In this document: positions 20,932 to 30,674 of the stretch, piece by piece
Layout: each line of letters starts with the position of its first letter
How positions within the stretch are numbered: the stretch's first letter is position 1
Assembly: GCF_030384665.1 (NCBI RefSeq)
Contig: NC_083674.1
Span: 2,666,001 to 2,730,000, forward strand
From: Lodderomyces elongisporus
Lineage: Eukaryota; Ascomycota; Pichiomycetes; Serinales; Debaryomycetaceae
DNA length: 64,000 nt
Direction: 5' to 3'
The notes under the pieces: model-generated
Database searches by the model: none
Seen by the model: only the letters and a program-made list of their open reading frames with translations
Told to the model about the DNA's origin: nothing
Made by a program: the position numbers and the translations under genes

Positions 20932-21053
20932 GCACATTTCACATATACTTGGTCTAAGTATAGTAACATTGCACAATTAGATCATTGCACAACTACCTCG
21001 CTATCTGCATTGATCAAAATATAACAGAACTAGCTAGTTAACAAATCAATACA

Positions 21054-22172
21054 ATGTCCGATCCATTCAACGTACCGCTGACACCACCAGCAAGACAAAG
21101 GAGTTCTAGAAACAGTTTGCATGTCAACCTCCAACCTCCTACAATAAACGAAACAAATACATCTTCACCATTCAGCTTGAACCTGAACCTGAACCTGAAC
21201 CTGAACCTGAATTTGGACTTGGACTTGAAAACACCACTTAGATCAAATGCTGGATTATTGACACCTACGACAACAACAAAAAGGAAACAACTGGTTACTC
21301 GCACCTCCTTACATCCTCCTACATCTGCTGCTGCTGCTGCTTCTACTTCATCATCTTCTTACTCGTCGTCATTGCCATTTTCGCTGAATGCTTCAGAAAA
21401 AAATGCACCAGCTATTGCTGTAAGCAAGTTTTCGTTGTCACCCACAACACCACAGGAATTATCATCGATACAACACAATGAAAAGCTGCATGCAACTACA
21501 AGGAAGAGAAACCTAAATGATATATTCATGGATAACCGAGTGCAGATGCATCCACTGGAGAAACTTTCCTTTGGTTTATTCTTACCATCACCATCCACCA
21601 TAGGCTCGGGAAGAACCAACCATCATAGTCACAGCCATAAATCCCAGAGTGGGAAAAGTCTTAGTGTGCCACTTTTCGATCGCAAAAAGTTGGAGAGCTT
21701 GAGAGTTCAAGAAGAGGAAGATGTTGCAATGGAGGAAGACTTGGCCAAAGAGCCACTGACACCAGGAAAACAAATTATTGATGATGTGAAAATTAAGCAA
21801 TGGCATGGAAAACTGTTTAATAAATATGATTTGGACAGCTCCGATGGTGAGGAAGAAGAAAAAGAAAAAGGAGAAGAAAACGAAGAGAAAGCTAGGGAAA
21901 AAGAACAAGATTTTGCAGATGGACGGATCATGACTTTGGAACAGACTAAACGTATACCTCGTGCCCGTTTACCTAACCCCTTCTTGGAAGATACCAAGGA
22001 GAAGCAAATGAACAAGAAATTGGATAGAGAAATACGGGATGAGAAAACGACGGTTAATTACAATACACATATGGAGCTATACAATAACAAAACCGGGGAA
22101 AGAAAAGTCTTGAAGTTGACAAAAAGTCAGATGAAGTATAAGCCCAAGAAATTGACATTTGAAGGACTTTAA
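21054..22172 (+). CDS. SOL1: Sol1/Sic1-like CDK inhibitor
   Basis: The product has 372 aa. Sequence similarity to Sic1 is confined to the C-terminal half: PLTPGKQIIDDVKIKQWHGKL corresponds to the Sic1 inhibitory segment, NPFLED to its NPF motif, and the end (NNKTGERKVLKLTKSQMKYKPK) to the Sic1 terminus. The N-terminal half is disordered with about eight minimal S/T-P sites (PLTPP, SSPF, KTPL, LLTPT, LSPTTP, PSPS), the layout of a multisite phosphodegron. In C. albicans the orthologue Sol1 restrains G1 CDK. Residues about 43-57 are an Asn-X repeat from AACCTG units; the CTG codons there should be Ser. Start at 21054 is the first ATG. Confidence 0.85.
   Translation: MSDPFNVPLTPPARQRSSRNSLHVNLQPPTINETNTSSPFSLNLNLNLNLNLNLDLDLKTPLRSNAGLLTPTTTTKRKQLVTRTSLHPPTSAAAAASTSSSSYSSSLPFSLNASEKNAPAIAVSKFSLSPTTPQELSSIQHNEKLHATTRKRNLNDIFMDNRVQMHPLEKLSFGLFLPSPSTIGSGRTNHHSHSHKSQSGKSLSVPLFDRKKLESLRVQEEEDVAMEEDLAKEPLTPGKQIIDDVKIKQWHGKLFNKYDLDSSDGEEEEKEKGEENEEKAREKEQDFADGRIMTLEQTKRIPRARLPNPFLEDTKEKQMNKKLDREIRDEKTTVNYNTHMELYNNKTGERKVLKLTKSQMKYKPKKLTFEGL
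21181..21211 (+). repeat. AACCTG hexanucleotide repeat inside SOL1
   Basis: Five AACCTG units. In the CTG clade they encode Asn-Ser, whereas the flanking TTG codons encode Leu, so a single C/T change in the repeat switches Leu and Ser. Confidence 0.9.
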
Positions 22173-22840
22173 TGCGAGAAATCCGTCTGAAAAAATTTTG
22201 ATTTTCCGATTTTACTTTGCTTTTCCTTTCTTTTCTTTCCTTTTTCGATTTTTGGCTCTTGACTTTTGACTGTGATTTACATTGATCTGGACTTTCATTT
22301 TTATTATTAATTTTTCGGTATTCTGTCTTGACTGGTCAAGACATACAATAGTACACTGACACTAGTTCAAGTTTTATCTTTCAGCTTTAGCACTAATTCT
22401 GGAATTTGACCTTTTTTTGTTTGTCGTATTCGCTATTGGGCTTATTTTTTTTTTTTTTTATTTTGCTTTTTCGTTTCTTTGCTTTCATCAAATCAAAATT
22501 TAGCATTAAAAACACTTGATACAAGAGAAAACAGTCATCGTGTATAGTTTAATTTTGAGTATATAGAAGGAATTAAAAGAATGGCAGGTGTCGCAATAAA
22601 GTATGCTCTTTTGGTCCGCAACACTACGCGACTTTATTCCCGTAAGAAAAAAAGAAAATGAAACAACAAAATGCACTTTTGCATACTTGACTCTTAGCAT
22701 TGCTTTAATATCTTTCAATGCATCTTTAAATTATCATTTTTTTTTTGTGTTTGTTTTTGGCAAAAGCTACATTTCTTTTATTCTACATCACTCTACACAC
22801 CATTCTTCTTCTTCTTCTTCTTCTTCTTCTTCTTCTTCTT

Positions 22841-22871
<31 letters not shown>

Positions 22872-22900
22872 ATATTATAATTATTATTGTACAGCATCAA
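22173..22900 (+). other. Intergenic region between SOL1 and CLP1
   Basis: These 728 bp are pyrimidine-rich. They include a hairpin AATAAAGT/ACTTTATT (22595-22602 with 22631-22638) that lies in a 26-codon ATG frame (22581-22661), and the long (TTC)n immediately before CLP1. I see no established gene. Confidence 0.55.
22803..22870 (+). repeat. (TTC)22 repeat just before CLP1
   Basis: Twenty-two perfect TTC units end 30 bp upstream of the CLP1 ATG. The CLP1 frame stays open through it as poly-Leu, but that extension has no ATG. Confidence 0.95.
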
Positions 22901-24568
22901 ATGTCAATTCCTGGATTTGGAGGCACAAATGGCTCGCTAGCCAGTGACTCTAGCGAATTTACACAGATCTCGATCCCACCTGCAAACGAATGGCGTATCG
23001 AAGTTCCATTCAAAAAACTATTGAAACTAAAAGTAACACTGGGAACTTTGGAAATCAATGGCTCTGAATTACCAAATAATGTCGAGTTACAGCTTTCGGG
23101 CGTGAAACTCCCCATCTATGCACCACCATCAATAAATAAAGAGCATGCCAAAGTCGAGTATAAACTAGTTACAAACCCTGATCAATCGGTGCTGCTATCA
23201 TCTGAAGATGAGGAGTTCACCCAATACCTAAGTGACGAAACGAATATGGACCTGGTGGTGAATCTTGCAATGTACATTGAATCAAAAAGACAAATTGCCA
23301 AGGACTTGAAGACCAATGAAGGTGATCACGCATTGGGACCCCGTGTCCTTATTTTGGGTGGCAAGTATCTGGGAAAGACGTCCCTTGCAAAGACACTAGT
23401 CTCATACGCAGTAAAAATGGGCAGCTCGCCTGTCTTGGTGAATCTTGATCCCAAACATGGTGTATTTGCATTACCGGGCTCATTGAGTGCAACTGTGATC
23501 AATGACTCCTTGGATATTGAGTGTGCAAACGGATATGGCTTTACAATGACAACAACGGGTAGTCTTTCCAAATCAATGAAACAGCCAGTGGTTAAAAACT
23601 TTGGGTTTAGTGATGTCGACGAAAATGTCAAGTTATATACACGACAAATTGATCAATTGGGCATAGCCGTATTGTCCAAATTGGAAGGCATAGAAGATGG
23701 AAGTGGAAGCGAGGTTGATGGTAACCATAATAAAGTACGAAGTTCTGGTGTAATTGTTGATACCCCGCCCTTCACTATGAAATCGTTTGACATCATTAGC
23801 TCCATTGTGTCTGATTTGAAAATTGATTTGATTGTGGTATTGGGAAACGAAAAAATGAAAATCGACTTGACTAAAAAACTCAAACATAAAATTGAGCAAG
23901 GTAGTTTAAATATCATCAAACTAAGTAAATCACCTGGCGTGGTAGACGATGTCAATGATAGATTTATCCGAATGACACAAGAGCAAACTATCAGAGAGTA
24001 TTTTAATGGCAATCATCGAATCCGATTGTCACCATTTAAAACTGAAATCGACCTACCTTCTTCATCATCATCCGCATCCGCATCTGCATCCGTATCCTCG
24101 TCCTCTTCCACGTCCTCGTCTGGATTAGTGATATATAAAAGTGTATTGACAAAAGAATATGAGTCGTCAATGGCATTTTTACCTTCAGGTGATGACTTTG
24201 AACACATTACCAACGAGGATGAAAATGGAGGCGACGGCAACGATGGTGATGGGCGCGGCATTGTGGAAGATATCAAAGAATACTATCAAATACTTGAGGA
24301 CCCAAATTCTTCCAATTTGGATAACTCAATTGTGGCAATAACTCACCTCCCACTAGAAAGCGGAAGCTCCAGTGTTACAAATGGCGCTAGTGGAAGTCTG
24401 AATATGAGTTCTAAAAGAAAGAGAGAATTGTTAAATACCTCTGTCATGGGATACATTCATGTCTCCAAAGTTGACGATGAGAAAAAGAAAATGAAGATTC
24501 TCTTGCCATTCCCAGGAGTATTTCCTAGAAACGTCTTGATTGCTACAAGTATAGGATACAATGAATAA
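22901..24568 (+). CDS. CLP1: Clp1, cleavage factor IA subunit / polynucleotide-kinase-fold protein
   Basis: The product has 555 aa from the ATG at 22901 (MSIPGFGGTNG). An N-terminal beta domain (NEWRIEVPFKKLLKLKVT) precedes the P-loop domain: GGKY-CTG-GKTSLAKTL at codons 153-162, VLVNLDPKHG, and VIVDTPP as a Walker-B-like strand. It ends with the C-terminal domain (GYIHVSKVDDEKKKMKILLPFPG). Clp1 bridges Pcf11 in pre-mRNA 3'-end cleavage. The CTG at 23369-23371 inside the P-loop fits Ser, not Leu. A Ser/Ala repeat (about residues 388-406) and an acidic Gly/Asp segment lengthen it relative to the usual ~450 aa. Confidence 0.93.
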   Translation: MSIPGFGGTNGSLASDSSEFTQISIPPANEWRIEVPFKKLLKLKVTLGTLEINGSELPNNVELQLSGVKLPIYAPPSINKEHAKVEYKLVTNPDQSVLLSSEDEEFTQYLSDETNMDLVVNLAMYIESKRQIAKDLKTNEGDHALGPRVLILGGKYLGKTSLAKTLVSYAVKMGSSPVLVNLDPKHGVFALPGSLSATVINDSLDIECANGYGFTMTTTGSLSKSMKQPVVKNFGFSDVDENVKLYTRQIDQLGIAVLSKLEGIEDGSGSEVDGNHNKVRSSGVIVDTPPFTMKSFDIISSIVSDLKIDLIVVLGNEKMKIDLTKKLKHKIEQGSLNIIKLSKSPGVVDDVNDRFIRMTQEQTIREYFNGNHRIRLSPFKTEIDLPSSSSSASASASVSSSSSTSSSGLVIYKSVLTKEYESSMAFLPSGDDFEHITNEDENGGDGNDGDGRGIVEDIKEYYQILEDPNSSNLDNSIVAITHLPLESGSSSVTNGASGSLNMSSKRKRELLNTSVMGYIHVSKVDDEKKKMKILLPFPGVFPRNVLIATSIGYNE

Positions 24569-24807
24569 AATGCAAAATTATGTTGAACTTTATAAACATC
24601 CGCCTTTTTCCTACTTTTCTGGTTAGTTTTTTTTTAAAAAAAATTTTTACTTCTATATCCTATTCTTATTCTTATTCTTACTCTTTTTCCTATTACTTTT
24701 CATTTTTACTTCTTCTATTTATTTCCACAACTCGATCCTCTTTTGTTTGTCTCAACTCTATTTTTAACTTCCTTCTTCATCTTCTTCTTTTTTTCCTTCA
24801 AACAAAA

Positions 24808-26868
24808 CTACTTTCTTTTCTTACTTGATGATTTTGCCTTTGTTTTCAGCTTGGTTCTATCTGCCTTTGTCTTTTTATACGATCTCTCTTTACCTTCTTC
24901 TTTTCTTTCCTCATTTGCCTTTCTTTTCTTGGCATTTACTTTCTTACCATGCTTGGTCAAATGTTCCATTACTTCACTCTTGAACCATGTCCTCTTAGGT
25001 CTTGACTTGATCTCCTTTTCGTACTTCATCAAATTCTCTGCCTTGTTCAATTGCATCTCGGCTCTCATGATTTCCCTAGCTTGTTTCTCTTCTTCAATCA
25101 CTTCTTCGATTGCTCCCTCATTCAGTTTAATCTTGGTTTGGATTTTCTCCACCTCGTCCCAATCGATTTTCCTTGCCACAGACCGCGAGTTGAATTGGAT
25201 GGCATTCTTTACGATATTACGATCTTGCATACTTTCACCAACAAACGAAATCGAGGTACCTTTTCTTCCTGCTCTTGCAGTACGACCCACTCTATGGGTA
25301 TATATTTCATAGGTTTTTGGCATATCGTAGTTTATCACATATTCGATTCGGATATCTAAACCTCTAGCGGCAAGATCAGTACATATTAACACATTAACGT
25401 TGTTTTTAAAAGCCTTGACGTTGGCAAGACGTTGCTCTTGGGTTAATGCACCATGAAGCTCTGCCACTGTTAACCCTAGAAGACCCAATATAATACGGAG
25501 TTTGTGCGCCTCAACTTTGGTTCTTGTAAATACAACGGTACGACCTTCAAGCTTCTTGAGGAGCAAGTACAATACTGCTGGCTTGAGCTCTTCCCTTTTC
25601 CTAATTCTTACAAATTGTTGTTCCAATTTTGACGCAACTGTTCTTGGAGGATCAATTGAAACTTTGATGGGTTTATTCAATGATAATTGTACAAGATCCT
25701 GAATCTTGGTGTTGTTCATAGTGGCCGAAAACAACAAAGTTTGACGTTTTTGTTTGGGGATGAGTGAAAGGATTTCCGTTAATTCCTCTTGGAAACCTTC
25801 CTCAAGCATTCTATCGGCTTCATCAATAATCAATACTTGCACATCTTCAACAGAAAAACTCGGACTGTTACGTATATGATCAATTAATCTACCAGGCGTA
25901 GCAATAACAATATCGGGCCGTGTTTTCAATTGTTGTTCTTGTTGCTTAAGACTTAAACCACCAACAGCCATTCCAAAGTTCAAGTTAGAAACAAACTGTC
26001 CTAACTTACGACCAACATCATGAACTTGGATCGCCAATTCTCTTGTTGGTGTTAATATGATTGCCTTTGTCGAGGTGGAGTTTTTTACATAAAGAAGTCT
26101 TTCAATAATGGGAATTAGATATGCAGCAGTCTTACCACTACCAGTTTGTGCACTAGCCACGATATCTTTACCTAATAATGCTATGGGGATAGTAGATGCT
26201 TGTACTGGGGTTGGAACGGTAAATCCCAATTGTTGGAGAGATTTCAAGATGGGTCGCGAAAGCTGAAGTTCTTGGAATGTCTTGCTCTTGAGTGCTGATG
26301 CACTGGTGTTTGTTTCTTGTGATTCGTAAAAATTATCAAGATCTTCTTTAGTATCAACTTCCTCTTCTTCGTCTTCGTCTTCGTTTTCGTCTTCGTCGTC
26401 ATCTCCTGCTTGACCATTTTTTCCTGCTGCTTTCAATTCCTCTTTTTCGTCATCTTCTTCTGACTCTGAGGCATCTTCATCTTCATCTCCATCATCTTCC
26501 TCATCGTCGCCATTTCCATCTTTCTTACTTTCTCTTTTCTTTTTGATAATTTCATTCAAGTCGATATCTTTTGCAGGCTCTTCAACTTCCCAATCTTTGA
26601 TCTCATTAAGGTCGTCGCCAAGAGAAAATTGAAAATCAAGATTCATTTCTCCCCTTGCCTCATCATCGTCTTCTTCTGCTTCTGCTTCTTCTAAATTGGC
26701 TTTACCATGTTTACCGGCTTTGCTTTTCTTGTTGTTGTTGTTGTTGTTATTCTTCTTTTTGGACTTTACAGAAACTGCTTCCTCTGCTTCCTCTTCAGAT
26801 GATTCTGATATATTGTCGTATTCAGCATCACTGTCTATTGTGAGTATGAGATCTTCGTTTTTGGCCAT
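24808..26868 (-). CDS. DRS1: Drs1 DEAD-box RNA helicase (60S ribosome assembly)
   Basis: The product has 686 aa from the ATG at 26868 ([14 protein letters not shown]); the frame continues 16 codons upstream to another ATG that lacks family character. Residues 1-190 are acidic with Lys and Asn runs and contain [17 protein letters not shown], typical of Drs1. Helicase motifs are the Q motif (198-223), QTGSGKT (241-247), [12 protein letters not shown] (349-352), SAT (381-383) and [11 protein letters not shown]. The C-terminal region is Lys-rich ([20 protein letters not shown]) for the nucleolus. Drs1 is required for 27S rRNA processing. It converges on CLP1 with 239 bp between. Confidence 0.95.
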   Translation of the reverse strand: MAKNEDLILTIDSDAEYDNISESSEEEAEEAVSVKSKKKNNNNNNNKKSKAGKHGKANLEEAEAEEDDDEARGEMNLDFQFSLGDDLNEIKDWEVEEPAKDIDLNEIIKKKRESKKDGNGDDEEDDGDEDEDASESEEDDEKEELKAAGKNGQAGDDDEDENEDEDEEEEVDTKEDLDNFYESQETNTSASALKSKTFQELQLSRPILKSLQQLGFTVPTPVQASTIPIALLGKDIVASAQTGSGKTAAYLIPIIERLLYVKNSTSTKAIILTPTRELAIQVHDVGRKLGQFVSNLNFGMAVGGLSLKQQEQQLKTRPDIVIATPGRLIDHIRNSPSFSVEDVQVLIIDEADRMLEEGFQEELTEILSLIPKQKRQTLLFSATMNNTKIQDLVQLSLNKPIKVSIDPPRTVASKLEQQFVRIRKREELKPAVLYLLLKKLEGRTVVFTRTKVEAHKLRIILGLLGLTVAELHGALTQEQRLANVKAFKNNVNVLICTDLAARGLDIRIEYVINYDMPKTYEIYTHRVGRTARAGRKGTSISFVGESMQDRNIVKNAIQFNSRSVARKIDWDEVEKIQTKIKLNEGAIEEVIEEEKQAREIMRAEMQLNKAENLMKYEKEIKSRPKRTWFKSEVMEHLTKHGKKVNAKKRKANEERKEEGKERSYKKTKADRTKLKTKAKSSSKKRK

Positions 26869-27484
26869 TGTTGTAGTGAAAGTGATATTGATGCTCAAAC
26901 GGAGGTTGATTATCAAGGAAGTTTAAGATGGTGATGAGAAGGATGATGGATCAGAAGATGCAAAATTATGTTGTGATGAGGCTATCTTTTGTGTTGTCGC
27001 GACAAAGGTGTGCGACAGTGCTTACCTAATTGGATCCTTTACTATTTTCTTCTTTTCTGTTTTCATTTTTTATTCTTTTTTTTTAGCTTGTTTTGTCTTT
27101 CTTTTTTTTTATTTTTTTGAAAGATCTTTTTTAATGGAGACTTGTAGCGGGGGTGTGATGGAAGGCGCACTCGGTTCTCGGTTTCAGAAATGTGTGATAG
27201 CCGAAATATAGTTGAAGGGGAACTAAGACTTCTTCTTCGTCGTCTTCTTCTTCTTCTTCTTCTTCTTCTTCTTCTTCCTGTTCCTCTCCTTCATTGTTAT
27301 CAAAGGCAAATCGAGGAAAACATTGATTACCTCGTTACTTACTTTATATACATATATTCTGCTCCTGGTTATCAATCATATCATCTACATCATAGATCTA
27401 CCACTCATAAGAGGAGAGCTTTATCTTGGATTATATAAACAGAAAAAAAAACATCACCAAAACAAACAGGCACAGTCTTTCACG
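26869..27484. other. Divergent promoter region between DRS1 and SYS1
   Basis: These 616 bp contain T-rich tracts (27040-27120), a (TTC)n tract (27229-27277) and AT-rich DNA before the SYS1 ATG. The SYS1 frame is open back to 27323, but residues there have no family character. Confidence 0.6.
27229..27277 (+). repeat. (TTC)n repeat upstream of SYS1
   Basis: An interrupted then perfect TTC run about 205-255 bp upstream of the SYS1 ATG. Confidence 0.9.
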
Positions 27485-28003
27485 ATGGATTACATCAGAC
27501 TATATCAAGATAAGGAATATACAAACCCCAAGAAGCTACTAGTGCAGATTATTCTACTACAGCTTTTTTATTATTTATCGGCGCTAATAATATTTTATGG
27601 TGTATCGTTGCTCAATGGATATGAATTTTCAATTGACTGGGTTTTCAAATGGCAATTGGTTTCGTTTGAAAACGCCATGGGGCTCACGCTATTTGCCTTG
27701 TGGTTATTTGATTCACTAACGTGTGTATTATTTGTCACAATAATTGTGGGGCGGTCAAAGTTGGCATGGGACTTTGCCATCACGGTGCACATTATAAATT
27801 TGATCATTACGTGGTGTTATGTTGGCGATTTCCCTACTAGTCTATTATGGTGGTTTTTGCAGGTGCTTAGTGCTTTCCTTTTGGTTACCTTGAGCACGTA
27901 CCTGACGAGATGGAAAGAGTTGAGGACGACTTTCTTTAGTGACATGTTGGAACCACGACAGGAGGTGCTGCAACTGATAGAAATGACTGATTTGAATAAA
28001 TGA
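27485..28003 (+). CDS. SYS1: Sys1 Golgi integral membrane protein
   Basis: The product has 172 aa from the ATG at 27485 (MDYIRLYQDKEYTNPKKLLVQIILLQ). Four membrane segments are visible: IILLQLFYYLSALIIFYGVS, LTLFALWLFDSLTCVLFVTI, FAITVHIINLIITWCYVG and LLWWFLQVLSAFLLVTLSTY. The sequence DFAITVHIINLIITW and the short cytosolic tail after TRWKELR fit Sys1, the receptor that recruits the Arl3/ARFRP1 GTPase to the trans-Golgi. Length is close to the family. An upstream in-frame start at 27323 would add an unlikely 54-residue extension. Confidence 0.9.
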   Translation: MDYIRLYQDKEYTNPKKLLVQIILLQLFYYLSALIIFYGVSLLNGYEFSIDWVFKWQLVSFENAMGLTLFALWLFDSLTCVLFVTIIVGRSKLAWDFAITVHIINLIITWCYVGDFPTSLLWWFLQVLSAFLLVTLSTYLTRWKELRTTFFSDMLEPRQEVLQLIEMTDLNK

Positions 28004-28676
28004 GCAAGCAGATAAGTTATCCACCACATATTTTTTTTCTTTTGGTTGTTTTCTTTTAATGATAGATATTAAAGAGAAATATTAAAATTAAAAATTAATT
28101 GTAAAAAAAGAAAAACTCTACATGGTTATGGAACAACTAGTACTGTTGAAAAGTTAAACATAGAAAAGTATAGAGCATCGATAAAACCATATACTTTTAT
28201 TACACTTCTAGTCGCTGGGTATGATTATTCGAGATTTTAGTTGTTGTTTTCTTTTTCCGTTCATATTTCGTCTTTGCTTAAAAATTCTAATTGATATTAC
28301 GAACATGGCTATGGCAAATGTTGTTAATTGTTTACTAAAGCTCTTTAACGACAATAGTTTAGGATGGAGATTAGCGTATTGACAAACACATGTTTAATAG
28401 AAATGTATGTATATATATATATTTACATATACTTAAAACAAACAACAGAAGAACAACAAAGAGAGCTAGAGTGAATTATCTCGTGATGGAAAGTATAATA
28501 AGACGCGCAATGGCTCGAAAGTGGAAATATGCCGAAGACGAAAAAGTGAGAACCACAACCGAAGTCAAAATAAGATTCAAAGTCGCGTCGCGCTTAATCG
28601 TTAAATCCATTAACCCATTTACTGTTATTGATCTCAAACGTCTTCTTTAAAGACATGGCGAGAAGAACGTTAGTAT
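28004..28676 (+). other. Intergenic region upstream of STN1
   Basis: These 673 bp hold an 86-codon frame (28390-28650) with no family resemblance and a short uORF overlapping the STN1 start (listed separately). The rest is AT-rich and featureless. Confidence 0.55.
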
Positions 28677-28684
28677 ATGAGTAG
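28655..28684 (+). other. Nine-codon uORF overlapping the STN1 start
   Basis: ATGGCGAGAAGAACG begins a MARRTLVYE frame that ends in TAG at 28682-28684, eight bases past the first base of the STN1 ATG (28677). Its ATG has purine at -3 and G at +4. The STN1 ATG has T at -3. Ribosomes taking the uORF would have passed the STN1 start when they terminate. Confidence 0.5.
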
Positions 28685-30503
28685 CCGACTATATGACCAA
28701 ATTAACAGGATTGATTGGGAGATAGGTGAAGTACATATTGTGAAAAAGTCAGATCGCATTCAATTTTATCGACCAGAGCTTTTTCATCAAGCATGCACAT
28801 TTCAAATCCCAGTTCCAATTTTTATTACTGATTTGCATCATGCAACAGACTTGTTCCGGATATACGACCATCTATCCGAGTTTATGGATGATATTATCAT
28901 GATTCAGAACTGGCCAATAGGGCAATTTATGCTTGGTGGAAGAGTTGTTGGTGTGCAGTATAATGCAAAACGTGAACTTGTGAAATTAAATATTGATGAC
29001 AATTCCGGTGCCCAGTCGATAGTTGTAGTCGAAATGGATATTGCAAAATTTAACCAAAGTGGTATGAAATTGGAAAAGAAGAACTATGGCTTATTTGTGG
29101 AGATAAAATGCCGAATTAGAAAAGGTAAGGTTTTAGTAGTGGAGGAGCTAACAGTATGCGGATGGAGTGAGTTTGAGATGGCAGCAGAATTAAGATGGTG
29201 GACAAGAGTTATTGAATATAGGGAAAAGGTATTGAAAAACCCTTGGGTATTTAAGCCGGAGCATAGGTTAAACATTTCCTCATCAAGTCTACAACAGCAA
29301 CGAGAACAAAATCAGCATCTTTTTACAAAGGAGCCTTTAGTATACGTTTTCAGCCAACGAGAAATGACTCGAAGGGAAATGAAAAAGAATTTGCATATTG
29401 GAGTGGACAATAGTGATAGTCAAACGGAACAATCTCAAGAAGTAATTGTGGTTGAGGATAGCATTGAAGTGAATAAGAGTAGATTTGAGAAGGAGGAAAA
29501 TGGAAAAGTTGGAAAAGTTGGAGACAAAAAAGGCAACTACACTGACAATGAGGCAAACAATGGCAGTGGTTTAGATGTTGGTAATAGAGATTCTAATATT
29601 AGTGAAGGTGAATCTTTACATGATCTATATTCCAAAGAAAGTGGTTTCTTCAAATCAAAGCCTAGCTTTCATGTTCCAAATGCAATCTTGAAGAAGCAAA
29701 AAAAAGAACCCGTAGTGATTGATCTCACGAAACCGCCTACAGCGGATAAGTACCAAGAGCCACTAGTGCAAGTTACTGATTCCAGAAGAACAACAACAAC
29801 AACAACAACAACAAACGCAGTAACATCTCATAAAGTACAACTGCAAATGCAAGTACCTTCGTCACAAAAAGTGGAGGAACAGGAGATAGAGTCACTTCGG
29901 AAGTTTCAAGAACAAACTTGTTACAACAAAGAAAGGTTTGTTCAACTAGTCAAGGAGTGCTTGGTGGTAATGATTAAGCTGAACTTTCAATCGATCCTGC
30001 TTAAGCAATTATGTCAAAACAAATACGTCTCTTTGCAAATTAAAGACTTTGCCGAGGAGCTTAAAGAGTCGGGTACAACTCCTCAAAACACAACCACAAG
30101 TGAACTTTCTCAGCTGGTGGTTCATCGTCTACGTCTCTACTTCCGTCAATCAACATTTATTGACATCAAAACTGCCAATTATAGCAGTAATAACAGTTAT
30201 AACAACAGCAAAAACAATAATAATATTAATAACAACAGCGACTTAGATGGCGATGATGACATTCTTGAAATGTCAGCTTTTAAATTGATCTACAATAGTT
30301 TGCTACGAGCATTCAAATATTTCAACGAATTTAATGTCATCAAATATATCGAATACGTTAAAGCGAAAGAGTATGTTACAGACATTGATCAAAAAACAAT
30401 CAACTTCTTGATCAAATATCACTTATTGATTACTAAAGACAGGAGCTGGAAGTATCAAAAGGACAACTGTATATGGGTGAAAGTGAAGCATGTACCACCA
30501 TAA
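28677..30503 (+). CDS. STN1: Stn1 telomere-capping protein (CST complex)
   Basis: The product has 608 aa. The N-terminal OB fold starts at IQFYRPELFHQACTFQIPVPIFITDLHH and includes the strand GGRVVGVQYNAKRELVKLNIDDNSG (about 85-110), as in yeast Stn1. A Glu/Ser/Asn-rich disordered middle (200-410) holds an SIM-like VVIDLT. The C-terminal half (about 415-605) resembles the Stn1 winged-helix region and ends with RSWKYQKDNCIWVKVKHV. Stn1 works with Ten1 and Cdc13 to cap telomeres and promote lagging-strand fill-in. An Asn repeat (about 510-530) lies inside the C-terminal half. The start is the first ATG of the frame, in weak context. Confidence 0.88.
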   Translation: MSSRLYDQINRIDWEIGEVHIVKKSDRIQFYRPELFHQACTFQIPVPIFITDLHHATDLFRIYDHLSEFMDDIIMIQNWPIGQFMLGGRVVGVQYNAKRELVKLNIDDNSGAQSIVVVEMDIAKFNQSGMKLEKKNYGLFVEIKCRIRKGKVLVVEELTVCGWSEFEMAAELRWWTRVIEYREKVLKNPWVFKPEHRLNISSSSLQQQREQNQHLFTKEPLVYVFSQREMTRREMKKNLHIGVDNSDSQTEQSQEVIVVEDSIEVNKSRFEKEENGKVGKVGDKKGNYTDNEANNGSGLDVGNRDSNISEGESLHDLYSKESGFFKSKPSFHVPNAILKKQKKEPVVIDLTKPPTADKYQEPLVQVTDSRRTTTTTTTTNAVTSHKVQLQMQVPSSQKVEEQEIESLRKFQEQTCYNKERFVQLVKECLVVMIKLNFQSILLKQLCQNKYVSLQIKDFAEELKESGTTPQNTTTSELSQLVVHRLRLYFRQSTFIDIKTANYSSNNSYNNSKNNNNINNNSDLDGDDDILEMSAFKLIYNSLLRAFKYFNEFNVIKYIEYVKAKEYVTDIDQKTINFLIKYHLLITKDRSWKYQKDNCIWVKVKHVPP

Positions 30504-30641
30504 TAGTATAAAAAAGCTCTGGTAGCGTTCAATTCATCTATGCATGTATGTTAATGGCTTAAACTGTACATTGTGTATTAAATCCATAGTTTATTTATAT
30601 CCCTCAATTATTAATTTTTTAATATTGTAAAATTTCTAATG

Positions 30642-30674
30642 CAGGTCACAACAGGTCACATTTAGTCACATGAC
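30642..30674 (+). promoter_or_regulatory. Three helically phased GTCACA boxes upstream of RPS24
   Basis: GTCACA recurs at 30645, 30655 and 30665, exactly 10 bp apart; the first two share CAGGTCACA and the third reads TAGTCACATGAC. The last copy contains TCACATG, one base from a Cbf1-type TCACGTG. It lies about 320 bp upstream of the RPS24 ATG, where ribosomal-protein activators bind in this clade. The factor is unknown. Confidence 0.4.

Larger units (their letters stand above)
17399..21053. other. 3.7 kb gene-free region between PSR1 and SOL1
   Basis: No reading frame here has family character; longer frames are made of Lys or Thr-Pro microsatellites. It contains an ACGCGT (MCB-like) palindrome 135 bp upstream of PSR1, (TTG)n at 18284-18307, an A-rich block (18316-18365), (CAA)n at 18749-18783, (ACATAC)4 at 19825-19848, a 22-bp palindrome and two CACGTG boxes (listed separately), a pyrimidine-rich TC block (20430-20480), (ACCAAC)n at 20758-20790 and (TTC)n at 20903-20931. 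This length is unusual for a yeast and suggests extended regulation of SOL1. Confidence 0.65.

Noticed and set aside
28390..28650. 86-codon plus-strand frame upstream of STN1
   Set aside because: No family resemblance, Tyr/Ile-rich AT-type start and random-looking composition; it may be leader sequence.
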